13,981 nt of DNA. Origin: CAYUEQ01 sp964443805 (GTDB taxonomy: Bacteria > Bacillota_I > Bacilli_A > RF39 > UBA660). The notes beneath the pieces are model-generated. The model was not told where the DNA came from. It did not search any database and was given only the letters and a program-made list of their open reading frames with translations. The stretch is taken from positions 1-13,981 of the forward strand of contig CAYUEQ010000023.1 of NCBI GenBank assembly GCA_964443805.1, read 5' to 3'. The position numbers and the translations under genes were made by a program. Below, in pieces: positions 1 to 7,053 of the stretch; position 1 is the first letter of the stretch; each line of letters starts with the position of its first letter.

Positions 1-1162
1 AAATTTTTGTAAAAAATTTCCAAATAATCATTTTTTACAATCTTATGAATGGGGACAAGTAAACAAGCTTAGAGATTTGACCCCCTGTTATGTAGGAATC
101 AAAGATAAAAACGATAAATTAATTGCAGCTGCACTATTATTAAAAAAAAATACACCATTAAATATGAGTTATTTTTATTCACCTAGAGGATTACTAGTTG
201 ATTATAATAATAAAGAGCTCTTAGATTTTTTTATCAAGGAGTTAAAAATATATTTACAAAAAGAAAATGCAATCTATCTTAAAATAGATCCAGGAATCAA
301 ATATCATGATATAGATGATAATGGTAACAAAAAAGAAAATGGAACTAACAATTATTCTATATTTGATAATTTAATCGAATTAGGTCTTAAACATCAAGGC
401 TTTAATAAGTTATATGAAAAAAACCAACCAAGATATACATTTAGAATAAACACTAAAGTTCCAATGGAAGAAATAGATAAAAATATTCATAAATCATTTA
501 TGAGACCTATTAAAAGAAGTTACTTTTATGATTTAGATATCTATAAATCAGATAATATCAATAATTTTTATGACTTAGTCAAATTGATATCTAATAAAGA
601 TGGTTTTCAAGAATATAGTCTAGAGTTTTATCAAAAAGTATACGAAGAATTTAGTAAACAAGATAATTTTACGCTGTTTGAAGTCAAGATTTATCCAGAT
701 AAATTAATAACTAAAATAAAAGAAGAATTAAAAAACAATAAAAAATTAGAACAATCTCAAATAAATAGATTAGAAAAAGATTTAAAGTTTTTTTCTTCAT
801 TGCCAGAATCTTCTATTCAAGAAAAAGTAATCGCATCGGTAATATTACTTAATACTAATAATAGAGCATGGGCATTATATATAGGTAATGACAAAATAGC
901 ACAATATACATTTACAGTAAACAGACTGTATTATGAGTTTACAAAAGATGCCAATGAAAAAGGTTTTGAATTTGTAGATTTATTCGGTACTACAGGAGAT
1001 CCTAAAACTACTTATAAAAATTTAGCTGCACTACACGAATATAAAAGAAAATTTGGTGGAGAGTATATTGAATTTATTGGTGAATTTGATTTAATCATTA
1101 AACCAATATGGTATAAAATACTCCCAATTTTATTAAAAATATATAGAAAGTTAAGAGGTTAA
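1..1162 (+). CDS. FemAB/MurM-family peptidoglycan aminoacyltransferase, 5' partial
   Basis: Family role: transfer of amino acids from aminoacyl-tRNA onto the stem peptide of lipid II, building the interpeptide bridge at the cytoplasmic membrane face. The reading frame is open from base 2 with no upstream stop. Codons 2-76 encode FLQSYEWGQVNK, the conserved N-terminal FemAB signature that aligns with QLPEWGLLK in the next gene. The gene therefore starts left of the window, probably missing only 10-15 residues, and the TTG at 77 is not the start. Other family features are the YSPRGLLVDY and LKIDPG segments, and a charged helical arm of about 32 residues (nt 698-795) like the tRNA-binding coiled coil of FemA/FemX. 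A C-terminal acyltransferase fold carries DLFGTTGDP, and YKRKFGGEYIEFIGEFDL closes the domain. The stop is 2 nt before the next gene. Substrate amino acid is unknown. Confidence in family is high. Confidence 0.9.
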   Translation, partial: NFCKKFPNNHFLQSYEWGQVNKLRDLTPCYVGIKDKNDKLIAAALLLKKNTPLNMSYFYSPRGLLVDYNNKELLDFFIKELKIYLQKENAIYLKIDPGIKYHDIDDNGNKKENGTNNYSIFDNLIELGLKHQGFNKLYEKNQPRYTFRINTKVPMEEIDKNIHKSFMRPIKRSYFYDLDIYKSDNINNFYDLVKLISNKDGFQEYSLEFYQKVYEEFSKQDNFTLFEVKIYPDKLITKIKEELKNNKKLEQSQINRLEKDLKFFSSLPESSIQEKVIASVILLNTNNRAWALYIGNDKIAQYTFTVNRLYYEFTKDANEKGFEFVDLFGTTGDPKTTYKNLAALHEYKRKFGGEYIEFIGEFDLIIKPIWYKILPILLKIYRKLRG

Positions 1163-1164
1163 AA

Positions 1165-2439
1165 ATGAAACTAGAAATTTTAACAGAAAAAGAATATTTA
1201 AATTATGCCTTAAAACATAACCAAATATCTATTTATCAATTACCTGAATGGGGATTGTTAAAAAGTAAAAATGGATGGCAATATTATATGGTAGGGTTTA
1301 AGAAAAACAAAAAGATTATTGCTGCTTCATTATTATTATCTAAAAGTACTCCAATTAAAAGAAGTATCTTTTATGCACCAAGAGGTTTTTTAATAGATTA
1401 TAATGATAAGAAACTTCTTAATAATTTTGTAAATGAAGTTAAAATATTTATTAAAAACAAAAAAGGATTTATGTTAAAAATAGATCCATATGTAATATAT
1501 CAATTAAGAGATAATAATGGTAAAGAAATAAATGACAAAAATGATTCCCTTGTTGATAACATTGTTGATAATGATTTTAAACATTTGGGATTTACAACAG
1601 ATATCGATGGTATGCAACCAAGATTTTTATGTAGATTTAAATTAAAAGAAAATTATGATAAAACAATAAACACTTTTGGTAAAAGTACTAAAAAGAATAT
1701 TTTAAGTTCATATGATAAAGGTGTTGTAGTTAGAGAAGCTGAAGTTGAAGATATAGGTCTATTTACATCTTTGTTAGATAAAACTGCAGGACGTAAAAAA
1801 TTTGCTATAAGACCTACTTACTATTATAAAAATATGTTTACTCTTTTAAAAGATTATACAAAAATTTATATAGCTTCTATTGATACAAATAAATATTTAA
1901 ATATTATTTTAGATAAAATAGAAAATGAAAAGAAATTACATAAAGAAATAGTAAAAAAGATGGAAACAGAAAATGTAGGTAAAAAATTAAAAACTGAATT
2001 AGAACACTCAAATAGAAGAAGTTTAAGATTAATTGAAGAAAGAAAAGTAGCAGAAAAACTTGTTAAAGAAAGTAAGTTAATTGATATTGCTACATTATAT
2101 GCTATATATATAGGTAATGAAGGTATAACGTTTATGAGTGGTATTAACAATGAATATCGTAACTTTAATCCTAAATACGCTATGTATGATACTCATATTA
2201 GAGAATGTTTAAAACAAAAAAAAGAATATGTAAACTTCTATGGAATCTCAGGTAATTTTGATCCTAAATCTCCATTATATGGAATTTATGAATTAAAGAA
2301 AGGATTTAATACAGAAGTAGTTGAATTGATTGGAGAGTTTGACTTAATATTAAACAAACCAACCTATCTTCTATATAAATCATCATTCTTTATTTACTCT
2401 AACCTAAAAAGAATAAGAAGTTCATTAAGTAAAGATTAA
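1165..2439 (+). CDS. FemAB/MurM-family peptidoglycan aminoacyltransferase, second tandem copy
   Basis: A complete 424-aa paralogue of the preceding gene, with the same predicted role in adding bridge amino acids to the lipid II stem peptide from charged tRNA. It shares the YQLPEWGLLK start motif, FYAPRGFLIDY, LKIDPYV, QPRF, NFYGISG and the closing LKKGFNTEVVELIGEFDL. Its charged coiled-coil arm (about residues 242-304, rich in Lys and Glu) is roughly twice as long as in copy 1, so the two enzymes may handle tRNA or lipid II differently. ATG 1165 follows copy 1 by 2 nt, with its AGAGG ribosome site lying in the end of copy 1. The two are co-transcribed and probably translationally coupled. In families with pairs of Fem proteins the copies add successive residues; whether that holds here cannot be read from sequence. 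Confidence 0.92.
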   Translation: MKLEILTEKEYLNYALKHNQISIYQLPEWGLLKSKNGWQYYMVGFKKNKKIIAASLLLSKSTPIKRSIFYAPRGFLIDYNDKKLLNNFVNEVKIFIKNKKGFMLKIDPYVIYQLRDNNGKEINDKNDSLVDNIVDNDFKHLGFTTDIDGMQPRFLCRFKLKENYDKTINTFGKSTKKNILSSYDKGVVVREAEVEDIGLFTSLLDKTAGRKKFAIRPTYYYKNMFTLLKDYTKIYIASIDTNKYLNIILDKIENEKKLHKEIVKKMETENVGKKLKTELEHSNRRSLRLIEERKVAEKLVKESKLIDIATLYAIYIGNEGITFMSGINNEYRNFNPKYAMYDTHIRECLKQKKEYVNFYGISGNFDPKSPLYGIYELKKGFNTEVVELIGEFDLILNKPTYLLYKSSFFIYSNLKRIRSSLSKD

Positions 2440-2464
2440 CTTGTATTTATATACAAGTTTTTTT
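2438..2464 (+). terminator. Rho-independent terminator after the femAB pair
   Basis: A perfect 8-bp stem, AACTTGTA paired with TACAAGTT, with a 6-nt loop is followed by a run of Ts. The left arm overlaps the stop codon of the second FemAB gene, so this ends the plus-strand operon. Confidence 0.85.
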
Positions 2465-2468
2465 ATAC

Positions 2469-2581
2469 AAAAAAGAAAAAAGAGATTAGTCTTTTTTCCA
2501 AAAGCGTGAGTTTGAGTTTATATGTTTTGTATAGGTCTTCAAGTACTAAATATCTCTTATAAGCATCACTCCTCCTTTGAT
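2469..2581 (-). ncRNA. Candidate small RNA or broken micro-ORF transcript
   Basis: On the minus strand a -10 box (TATGAT, 2593-2588) is followed by AAAGGAGG (2578-2571) and the terminator at 2475-2498, giving a transcript of about 110 nt. The ATG at 2566 opens only six codons (MLIRDI) before TAG. A second frame across 2564-2470 reads as protein-like (RYLVLEDLYKTYKLKL) but has no start codon. The first frame continues after the TAG to a TAA in the terminator loop. It is either a regulatory RNA with a short leader peptide or a small gene broken by one base change. Function is unknown. Confidence 0.4.
2475..2498 (-). terminator. Terminator hairpin of the small minus-strand unit
   Basis: A perfect 9-bp stem, GAAAAAAGA with TCTTTTTTC, and a 6-nt loop. 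Read on the minus strand it is followed by six Ts (2474-2469). It lies downstream of the repeats, -10 box and ribosome site at 2564-2639 and gives that unit a defined end. On the plus strand there is no T-run beyond the arm, so it acts mainly leftward. Confidence 0.65.
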
Positions 2582-2587
2582 ATTAAT

Positions 2588-2639
2588 ATCATATAATGTT
2601 TATATGAAAATTAAGTGAAGTGAATGTGAAAATTAAGTG
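2588..2639 (-). promoter_or_regulatory. Direct-repeat operator with promoter, possible response-regulator target
   Basis: The 13-bp word TGAAAATTAAGTG (plus strand) occurs twice, at 2605-2617 and 2627-2639, exactly 22 bp apart or two helical turns. On the minus strand the proximal repeat ends 11 bp before a TATGAT -10 (2593-2588) and no good -35 is present. PhoB/OmpR-class activators typically bind direct repeats replacing the -35 in this geometry, and such a regulator is encoded next door (4018-4680). The regulator assignment is inference. Confidence 0.5.
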
Positions 2640-2642
2640 CAT

Positions 2643-4034
2643 TTACATTTTATTAATTTTAAAATAAAATGTTGTTCCTTTATTAAGTTCTGATTTAACA
2701 CCATATCTCAAATTATGTTTATCAAATATTTCTTTTACTATAGATAGACCAAGCCCTGTACCTACTAAATTTCTTTTATGTTTTTTTTCATTTTTGTAAT
2801 ATTTTTTCCATATATGTTTAATATCTTTTTTATCTATTCCTTTTCCTGTATCGATTATTTCAATTAGATACTCTTTTTTTAACTCTGTTATTCTAATTGT
2901 TACTTTATTATCTTTGCCTGTATAATTTATAGCATTGTTTATTAAATTATATATAGCTTGATTTAATTTGTTTTTATCTGCGTCGATAATACATTCATTA
3001 GGAGCTTCAAAAACAAATTGGTAGTTTTCTATTTCTTTAATTATTTCATATTTTTTTATAATATTTTTAGTTTCTTTTACTAAATCATATTCTTCTGTTA
3101 TTAACTCATCAGCATTATTTTGCATTTTAGATAAATTCAAAATATCGTTAACTAATATGTTTAATCGGTCCGATTCGGATATTATTATATCTAAATGGTC
3201 TTTCATTTTCTCTTTGTTTTTATGAGAAAAGTCCTTTACCATTTCGGCATATGCTTTAATCATTGTTAAAGGTGTTTTTAAATCATGAGATACATTTGCC
3301 ATTAAGTCTCTTCTAATATCATCTGTTTTTCTTAGTTCATTACTTGTATATATTAAAGCTTCTTTTAATTCTTCAATTTCAACTAATTCAGATCGACTAA
3401 ATTCTAAATCATAATTCCCTTCACCCAACTTTTTTGCTTGCTGGCTTATTTCTAATATCGGTTTTGATATTCTTCTTGATATGAAATAAGCAACTATAAT
3501 TGAAAGTAGCATCGCAAATAAAATTATATAGATTAATTGTGCTCTTATAGCAATAGTTGTTGAATTAACATCTTCTAATTGTGTATATAAGAATACATAG
3601 CCATTATCTACTTTTACATTATAAAGTAGTGCCTTAACATTGTATTCTGGATCAACTATTTTTATATAAGATTGCTTATTTTTTGATTCAGCAAATTGAA
3701 GTTGATAGTTTGTTAAATCACGATTATTAGTATTAAATACACAGCCTGGAATTAAATTATTATATCTCTTAGTAGTCAAATATTCACTTCTGTATTCTAT
3801 ACAAATATTATTTTCATAAGCAATATTATGTAATCCTTGACTTATTTCATCAGGTTTTAATGCAGAAATTTTTGATGCTATATTTTTTATTTCATTTGTT
3901 TTATATCTTTCATAAAAATAGTTAAGAAATGTAATTTGAAATACATGTAAAAATAAAAGTATAGTAATCGAAAAAACAATTAAATAAATTAATGTTTTAG
4001 TATTAACATCTAATTTTCTATTTTTTATACTCAA
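2643..4034 (-). CDS. Membrane sensor histidine kinase (HAMP-HisKA-HATPase)
   Basis: A 463-aa transmembrane kinase that senses an external signal and phosphorylates the response regulator encoded upstream. Order of parts: TM1 about 13-35, an extracellular sensor domain about 36-165, TM2 about 166-186, HAMP about 187-238 (SRRISKPILEIS). HisKA follows with the phospho-acceptor H250 in NVSHDLKTPLTM. The ATPase has an N box (363-367), G1 DTGKGI (395-400) and G2 GTGLGL (425-430). All catalytic motifs look intact. Translation starts at TTG 4034, the only usable start in the frame because a TAA lies seven codons further upstream. It overlaps the regulator gene by 17 bp, indicating translational coupling. 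The sensor domain is not one I recognise and contains two cysteines (C77, C98), so the signal is unknown. Confidence 0.93.
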   Translation of the reverse strand: MSIKNRKLDVNTKTLIYLIVFSITILLFLHVFQITFLNYFYERYKTNEIKNIASKISALKPDEISQGLHNIAYENNICIEYRSEYLTTKRYNNLIPGCVFNTNNRDLTNYQLQFAESKNKQSYIKIVDPEYNVKALLYNVKVDNGYVFLYTQLEDVNSTTIAIRAQLIYIILFAMLLSIIVAYFISRRISKPILEISQQAKKLGEGNYDLEFSRSELVEIEELKEALIYTSNELRKTDDIRRDLMANVSHDLKTPLTMIKAYAEMVKDFSHKNKEKMKDHLDIIISESDRLNILVNDILNLSKMQNNADELITEEYDLVKETKNIIKKYEIIKEIENYQFVFEAPNECIIDADKNKLNQAIYNLINNAINYTGKDNKVTIRITELKKEYLIEIIDTGKGIDKKDIKHIWKKYYKNEKKHKRNLVGTGLGLSIVKEIFDKHNLRYGVKSELNKGTTFYFKINKM

Positions 4035-4680
4035 ATTTATACCCCATTCCTCTTACTGTTTTTATATTGTTTCGATATATTCCTAAATTATTACGAAGTG
4101 TTTTTATATGAGTATCAATTGTTCGATCATTACCATAAAAATCATAACCCCAAACATTTTCTAATATCTTTTCTCTAGAAATAGCAATGTTTTCATTTTT
4201 TACTAGATATACCAAAAGATCAAATTCTTTTGGTGTTAATTTTATCTCTTTATTATCTATCTTAACAACATGTGCAGCTTCATCAATAATTAATGTATCA
4301 AATATATATTTTCTAGTAATTGATTTAGCTCTTTTAGTAACCGCTTTTATTCTAGCAATTAATTCTCTAGGACTAAATGGCTTTGTTAAATAATCATCAA
4401 TCCCAATTTCAAAACCAGCAAGCTTATCGTATTCTTGATCTCTTGCCGAAAGTATTATACAAGGTATATTTTTAATTTCTTTTATTTTCTTAATCGCTTG
4501 ATACCCATCTAAGTGTGGCATCATAATATCCATAACAATGATATCAAAGTCATTATTTTCAACTATTTTAATCGCTTCTAAACCGTTAGAAGCTTCTACT
4601 ACTTCATAGCCTTCAATTTTTGTATATTCTTTTATTACATCGCGTATTAAAACTTCATCATCAACAACTAATATTTTGAT
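4018..4680 (-). CDS. OmpR/PhoB-family response regulator with non-canonical start
   Basis: About 220 aa, acting as the DNA-binding output of the adjacent kinase. The receiver domain begins IKILVVDDE. It has the acidic pair D7/D8, phospho-acceptor D51 (VMDIMMPHLDG), S78 and K100 (LTKPF). A winged-helix DNA-binding domain covers about 125-220 (LTPKEFDLLVYL, WGYDF, DTHIKTLRNNLG, VRGMGYKF). The first in-frame ATG (4533) falls inside the phosphorylation site and would delete the first 49 residues, so it is not the start. No ATG, GTG or TTG exists in frame further upstream. The placed start, ATC at 4680, sits 9 nt after AGGA and just behind an extended -10, so an AUC (or nearby AUA) start, or a base error, is implied. 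Length matches the family. Confidence 0.88.
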   Translation of the reverse strand: MKILVVDDEVLIRDVIKEYTKIEGYEVVEASNGLEAIKIVENNDFDIIVMDIMMPHLDGYQAIKKIKEIKNIPCIILSARDQEYDKLAGFEIGIDDYLTKPFSPRELIARIKAVTKRAKSITRKYIFDTLIIDEAAHVVKIDNKEIKLTPKEFDLLVYLVKNENIAISREKILENVWGYDFYGNDRTIDTHIKTLRNNLGIYRNNIKTVRGMGYKFEYKK

Positions 4681-4701
4681 ACTACCACTTCCTATAAAAA
4701 T

Positions 4702-4710
4702 ATTATAACA
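4702..4710 (-). promoter_or_regulatory. Extended -10 promoter of the two-component system
   Basis: On the minus strand TGTTATAAT is a perfect extended -10 element (TG-n-TATAAT), with only a weak -35 (TTCATT, 18-bp spacer). Initiation about 7 nt downstream leaves a leader of roughly 15 nt containing AGGA, which fixes the regulator's translation start near 4680. Confidence 0.7.
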
Positions 4711-4728
4711 AACATGTGAAGTTTTAAT

Positions 4729-4752
4729 GAAAAAAGAACTTTTTAAGTTCTT
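4729..4752 (-). terminator. Rho-independent terminator of the five-gene operon
   Basis: Read on the minus strand, AAGAACTT and AAGTTCTT form an 8-bp stem around a 3-nt loop, followed by Ts (4733-4729). One arm overlaps the YebC stop codon. It separates that operon from the two-component promoter just downstream. Confidence 0.85.
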
Positions 4753-5470
4753 AATCTAATTCTACATTATGATATATTTCATTTACATCTTCGATATCTT
4801 CTAACATTGTTAATAATTTGTTAAATAATTCTAAGCTTTCTCCTTCTAAGATTACTTTTTCTTTTGCAAACATTCCAACTTCATCTATTTCATAATCTAT
4901 GTCGGGAATTATATTTTCAAGCACATCTTTAGTAATAGTAAATTCATTTGGAAGTACACTGATTACAAATAATTCATCTTCTTCTTCAAATTCTTGAACA
5001 TCAATTTCGTTGTTTAAAAGTTCTTCTAAAATATTATCTCCATCATTTGTCTTAATACCAATAACACCTAAATGGTCATAGTTATAAGAAACAGAATTAT
5101 TAACCCCTATTTTACTTTTACTTTTATTAAACGCCTCACGAACTAAAGAAAAAGTTCTATTTACATTATCTGTTAGACATTTAACTATTAATGAAGAACC
5201 ATCAGGACCAAATCCTTCATAAATCACTTCTTTATAATCATCAGTAGATGATCCTTTAGCTTTTTCAATTGCTCGATCGATAATATCATTTGGTATTTGA
5301 GATTTTTTTGCTTTATCAACAATTCTTTTTAATGTAACATTTAATTCTACATCTGGGACACCAGCTTTTGCTGCTAAATAAATTTCTTTAGCAAAGTTAG
5401 TATATAACTTACCTTTAGCTGCTCCAGACTTTTGTATACTTGCTTTTCTTACTTCATATGCTCTACCCAT
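4751..5470 (-). CDS. yebC: YebC/PmpR (TACO1) family protein
   Basis: 239 aa, the usual family length. The N-terminus MGRAYEVRKASIQKSG, the following AKEIYLAAKAGVPDVELN, and EGFGPDGSSLIVKCLTDNVNRT are family hallmarks. Members were first annotated as transcriptional regulators; more recent work describes roles in translation, easing ribosome stalling at proline-rich stretches, consistent with mitochondrial TACO1. Which role applies here is not visible. The acidic C-terminus (LEDIEDVNEIYHNVELD) is also typical. ATG 5470 has GGAAAG about 7 nt upstream. It is the last gene of the operon, 4 nt after the PAP2 gene, with a terminator overlapping its stop. The MGRAYEVRKAS start differs from the MAGHSKW form of the classic YebC, suggesting a paralogous subgroup. 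Confidence 0.93.
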   Translation of the reverse strand: MGRAYEVRKASIQKSGAAKGKLYTNFAKEIYLAAKAGVPDVELNVTLKRIVDKAKKSQIPNDIIDRAIEKAKGSSTDDYKEVIYEGFGPDGSSLIVKCLTDNVNRTFSLVREAFNKSKSKIGVNNSVSYNYDHLGVIGIKTNDGDNILEELLNNEIDVQEFEEEDELFVISVLPNEFTITKDVLENIIPDIDYEIDEVGMFAKEKVILEGESLELFNKLLTMLEDIEDVNEIYHNVELD

Positions 5471-5474
5471 AATA

Positions 5475-6089
5475 TCACTTTCCTTTTTTTATAACTTTAA
5501 TTTCAATAAGAATTATTATAACACCAATCAATATACCTGTCATTACATCAGTTAAGTAATGAACTCCTAAATACAATCTTGAAAAAGATATTGCTATACT
5601 CAAGATAATTAATAAGAAAGGGCTGATATATTTCCAGTATTTATTTTCTATATTTTTATAACATAAGTAGGCTAAAATACCGTAAAATGCAGTACTAATT
5701 AATGCATGTCCACTTGGATAACTATATGATTTTTTATTGACTAACATAAAAATTATTGGTCTTGGTCTTGCAAAAATCAATTTAATAAACCCAGTTAATA
5801 AATAAGCACCTAATGTATTAATTACTACTAAAAACTTATGTGTTTTTTCTTTAACTAAAAGAAGTAAGAACAATACTACGACAAAGATAAATATCATATT
5901 ACAAAATTCTGATATAAATATCATTAATCTTGTTAAAATTGGACTTCTAATACTACTTATTGATAATAAAACATTAAAATCAAACATTTCTGTTTTACCT
6001 TGAGCAACTATTATAAATAATATTAAAACACTAATACTTAATATCGTTATTAAACTATAGTACAAAATATTTTTTTTATCATATTTCAT
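5475..6089 (-). CDS. PAP2-family membrane lipid phosphatase
   Basis: A 204-aa polytopic membrane enzyme of the type 2 phosphatidic acid phosphatase family. The complete three-part active site is present: K103-x6-R110-P111 (KLIFARPRP), P125-S-G-H128, and S170-R-x5-H177-x3-D181 (SRLYLGVHYLTD). H177 is the expected nucleophile and H128 the general acid. About six hydrophobic segments flank these motifs. In Gram-positive bacteria such proteins often dephosphorylate undecaprenyl pyrophosphate (recycling the cell-wall carrier) or phosphatidylglycerol phosphate; the substrate here is undetermined. ATG 6089 is preceded by AAAGGG and lies 3 nt after the epimerase stop, so the two are co-translated in one operon. 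Confidence 0.93.
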   Translation of the reverse strand: MKYDKKNILYYSLITILSISVLILFIIVAQGKTEMFDFNVLLSISSIRSPILTRLMIFISEFCNMIFIFVVVLFLLLLVKEKTHKFLVVINTLGAYLLTGFIKLIFARPRPIIFMLVNKKSYSYPSGHALISTAFYGILAYLCYKNIENKYWKYISPFLLIILSIAISFSRLYLGVHYLTDVMTGILIGVIIILIEIKVIKKGK

Positions 6090-6092
6090 AAT

Positions 6093-7040
6093 TTACCCTT
6101 TTCTTTTTAAAATCAATATAATTGGATAACCTAATATTTTAGGTATAAATCTTTTAACTTTATTTGTTTCTTTTTTTATTTGATTATAATATGTTTTTAA
6201 GCTGTCGGATTGATAATTGATTATTTTTTCTAATTCATCACTATCCTGAAAATATCCACAATAATAATTTTTTTCATTTAAGAGTAATGATTTAAACAGT
6301 CTAAAAGTTAACCCATAAATTTTCAATATATTAATTAAAAATTCCAGATAAATAACTCGACACTTTTCTCCACCACTAACATTAAATGTTTTACCTTTTA
6401 ATTCTTTTTTATAATCAACTGCAGTAGTAAAAGCATATGCAGCATCTTTTACTGTTATCATCTCTAATTTTGAATTTAATGGTAAATTAAATATATTATT
6501 ATCTTCTTTTATAGTTGATAAAGTTGGGGCCAATCTAAAGATAGAATAATTTTTTAATTCTTTTTTAATCAGTACTTCAGTGTTGATTTTAGTTTTAGCA
6601 TAATGATCTTTATTTAATTCTACTATTGGATCTTTAATATCTATTAACGGATTTTTATTTCTCTCTCCATAAACACAACTAGAAGATGCATAAATTAAAA
6701 AACTTTTTGGATTGTGTTCTTTTATTGCATCAACTAAAACCTTAGAACCATCATAATTGATCAAATCAGCGAGCTCTGGTTTGATACTAGCAAGTGGAGG
6801 CATTACCGCCGCTAGATGAATAATTACATCTTTATCTTTTACTAATTCCTTAGTTAAGTTCTTGTCATTAATGTCCCCAAAAACAAAATCTATTCTTTTA
6901 CCATATTTTTTAAAACATTTAATAGAATTTTTAAATTTTAAATCAAACGCAGTAATTTGATATTTACTTTCAGTTAATAAAGATTTAATTACTTGAAAGC
7001 CTATTTTACCTGCTGCTCCTGTTACTAATATTTTTTTCAT
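6093..7040 (-). CDS. NAD(P)-dependent epimerase/dehydratase (extended SDR)
   Basis: A 315-aa Rossmann-fold oxidoreductase of the extended short-chain dehydrogenase family, which usually act on nucleotide sugars. It shows the dinucleotide-binding G8-AAGKIG14 after the first strand (KKILVTG), GDIND near 55-59, HLAA at 75-78, catalytic serine region YASSSCVYGE (118-126) and the Y147-xxx-K151 dyad in HYAKTK. The C-terminal substrate domain ends in a hydrophobic stretch (PKILGYPIILIL), perhaps a membrane contact. The substrate cannot be assigned; envelope sugar metabolism is plausible beside a lipid phosphatase. ATG 7040 has AAAGAGG upstream; gaps are 13 nt to the transporter gene and 3 nt to PAP2. 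Confidence 0.88.
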   Translation of the reverse strand: MKKILVTGAAGKIGFQVIKSLLTESKYQITAFDLKFKNSIKCFKKYGKRIDFVFGDINDKNLTKELVKDKDVIIHLAAVMPPLASIKPELADLINYDGSKVLVDAIKEHNPKSFLIYASSSCVYGERNKNPLIDIKDPIVELNKDHYAKTKINTEVLIKKELKNYSIFRLAPTLSTIKEDNNIFNLPLNSKLEMITVKDAAYAFTTAVDYKKELKGKTFNVSGGEKCRVIYLEFLINILKIYGLTFRLFKSLLLNEKNYYCGYFQDSDELEKIINYQSDSLKTYYNQIKKETNKVKRFIPKILGYPIILILKRKG

Positions 7041-7053
7041 TATATTCCTCTTT

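Noticed and set aside
77..1162. First FemAB gene starting at TTG 77
   Set aside because: The frame is open to the window edge and encodes the conserved QSYEWGQVNK segment upstream, so the gene is truncated by the window rather than starting at 77.
1866..2150. Minus-strand 94-codon open frame inside the second FemAB gene
   Set aside because: It is antisense to the coiled-coil region of a clear gene and has no ribosome site or family features.
2500..2580. Riboswitch or T-box on the plus strand
   Set aside because: No conserved riboswitch core is visible and no plus-strand gene lies downstream; the strong signals here all read on the minus strand.
4187..4393. Plus-strand 68-codon open frame inside the response regulator
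   Set aside because: Antisense to a well-supported gene; no ribosome site or recognisable protein.
4018..4533. Response regulator starting at ATG 4533
   Set aside because: This start would remove the first 49 residues including the acidic pair; the upstream frame encodes a perfect receiver N-terminus.
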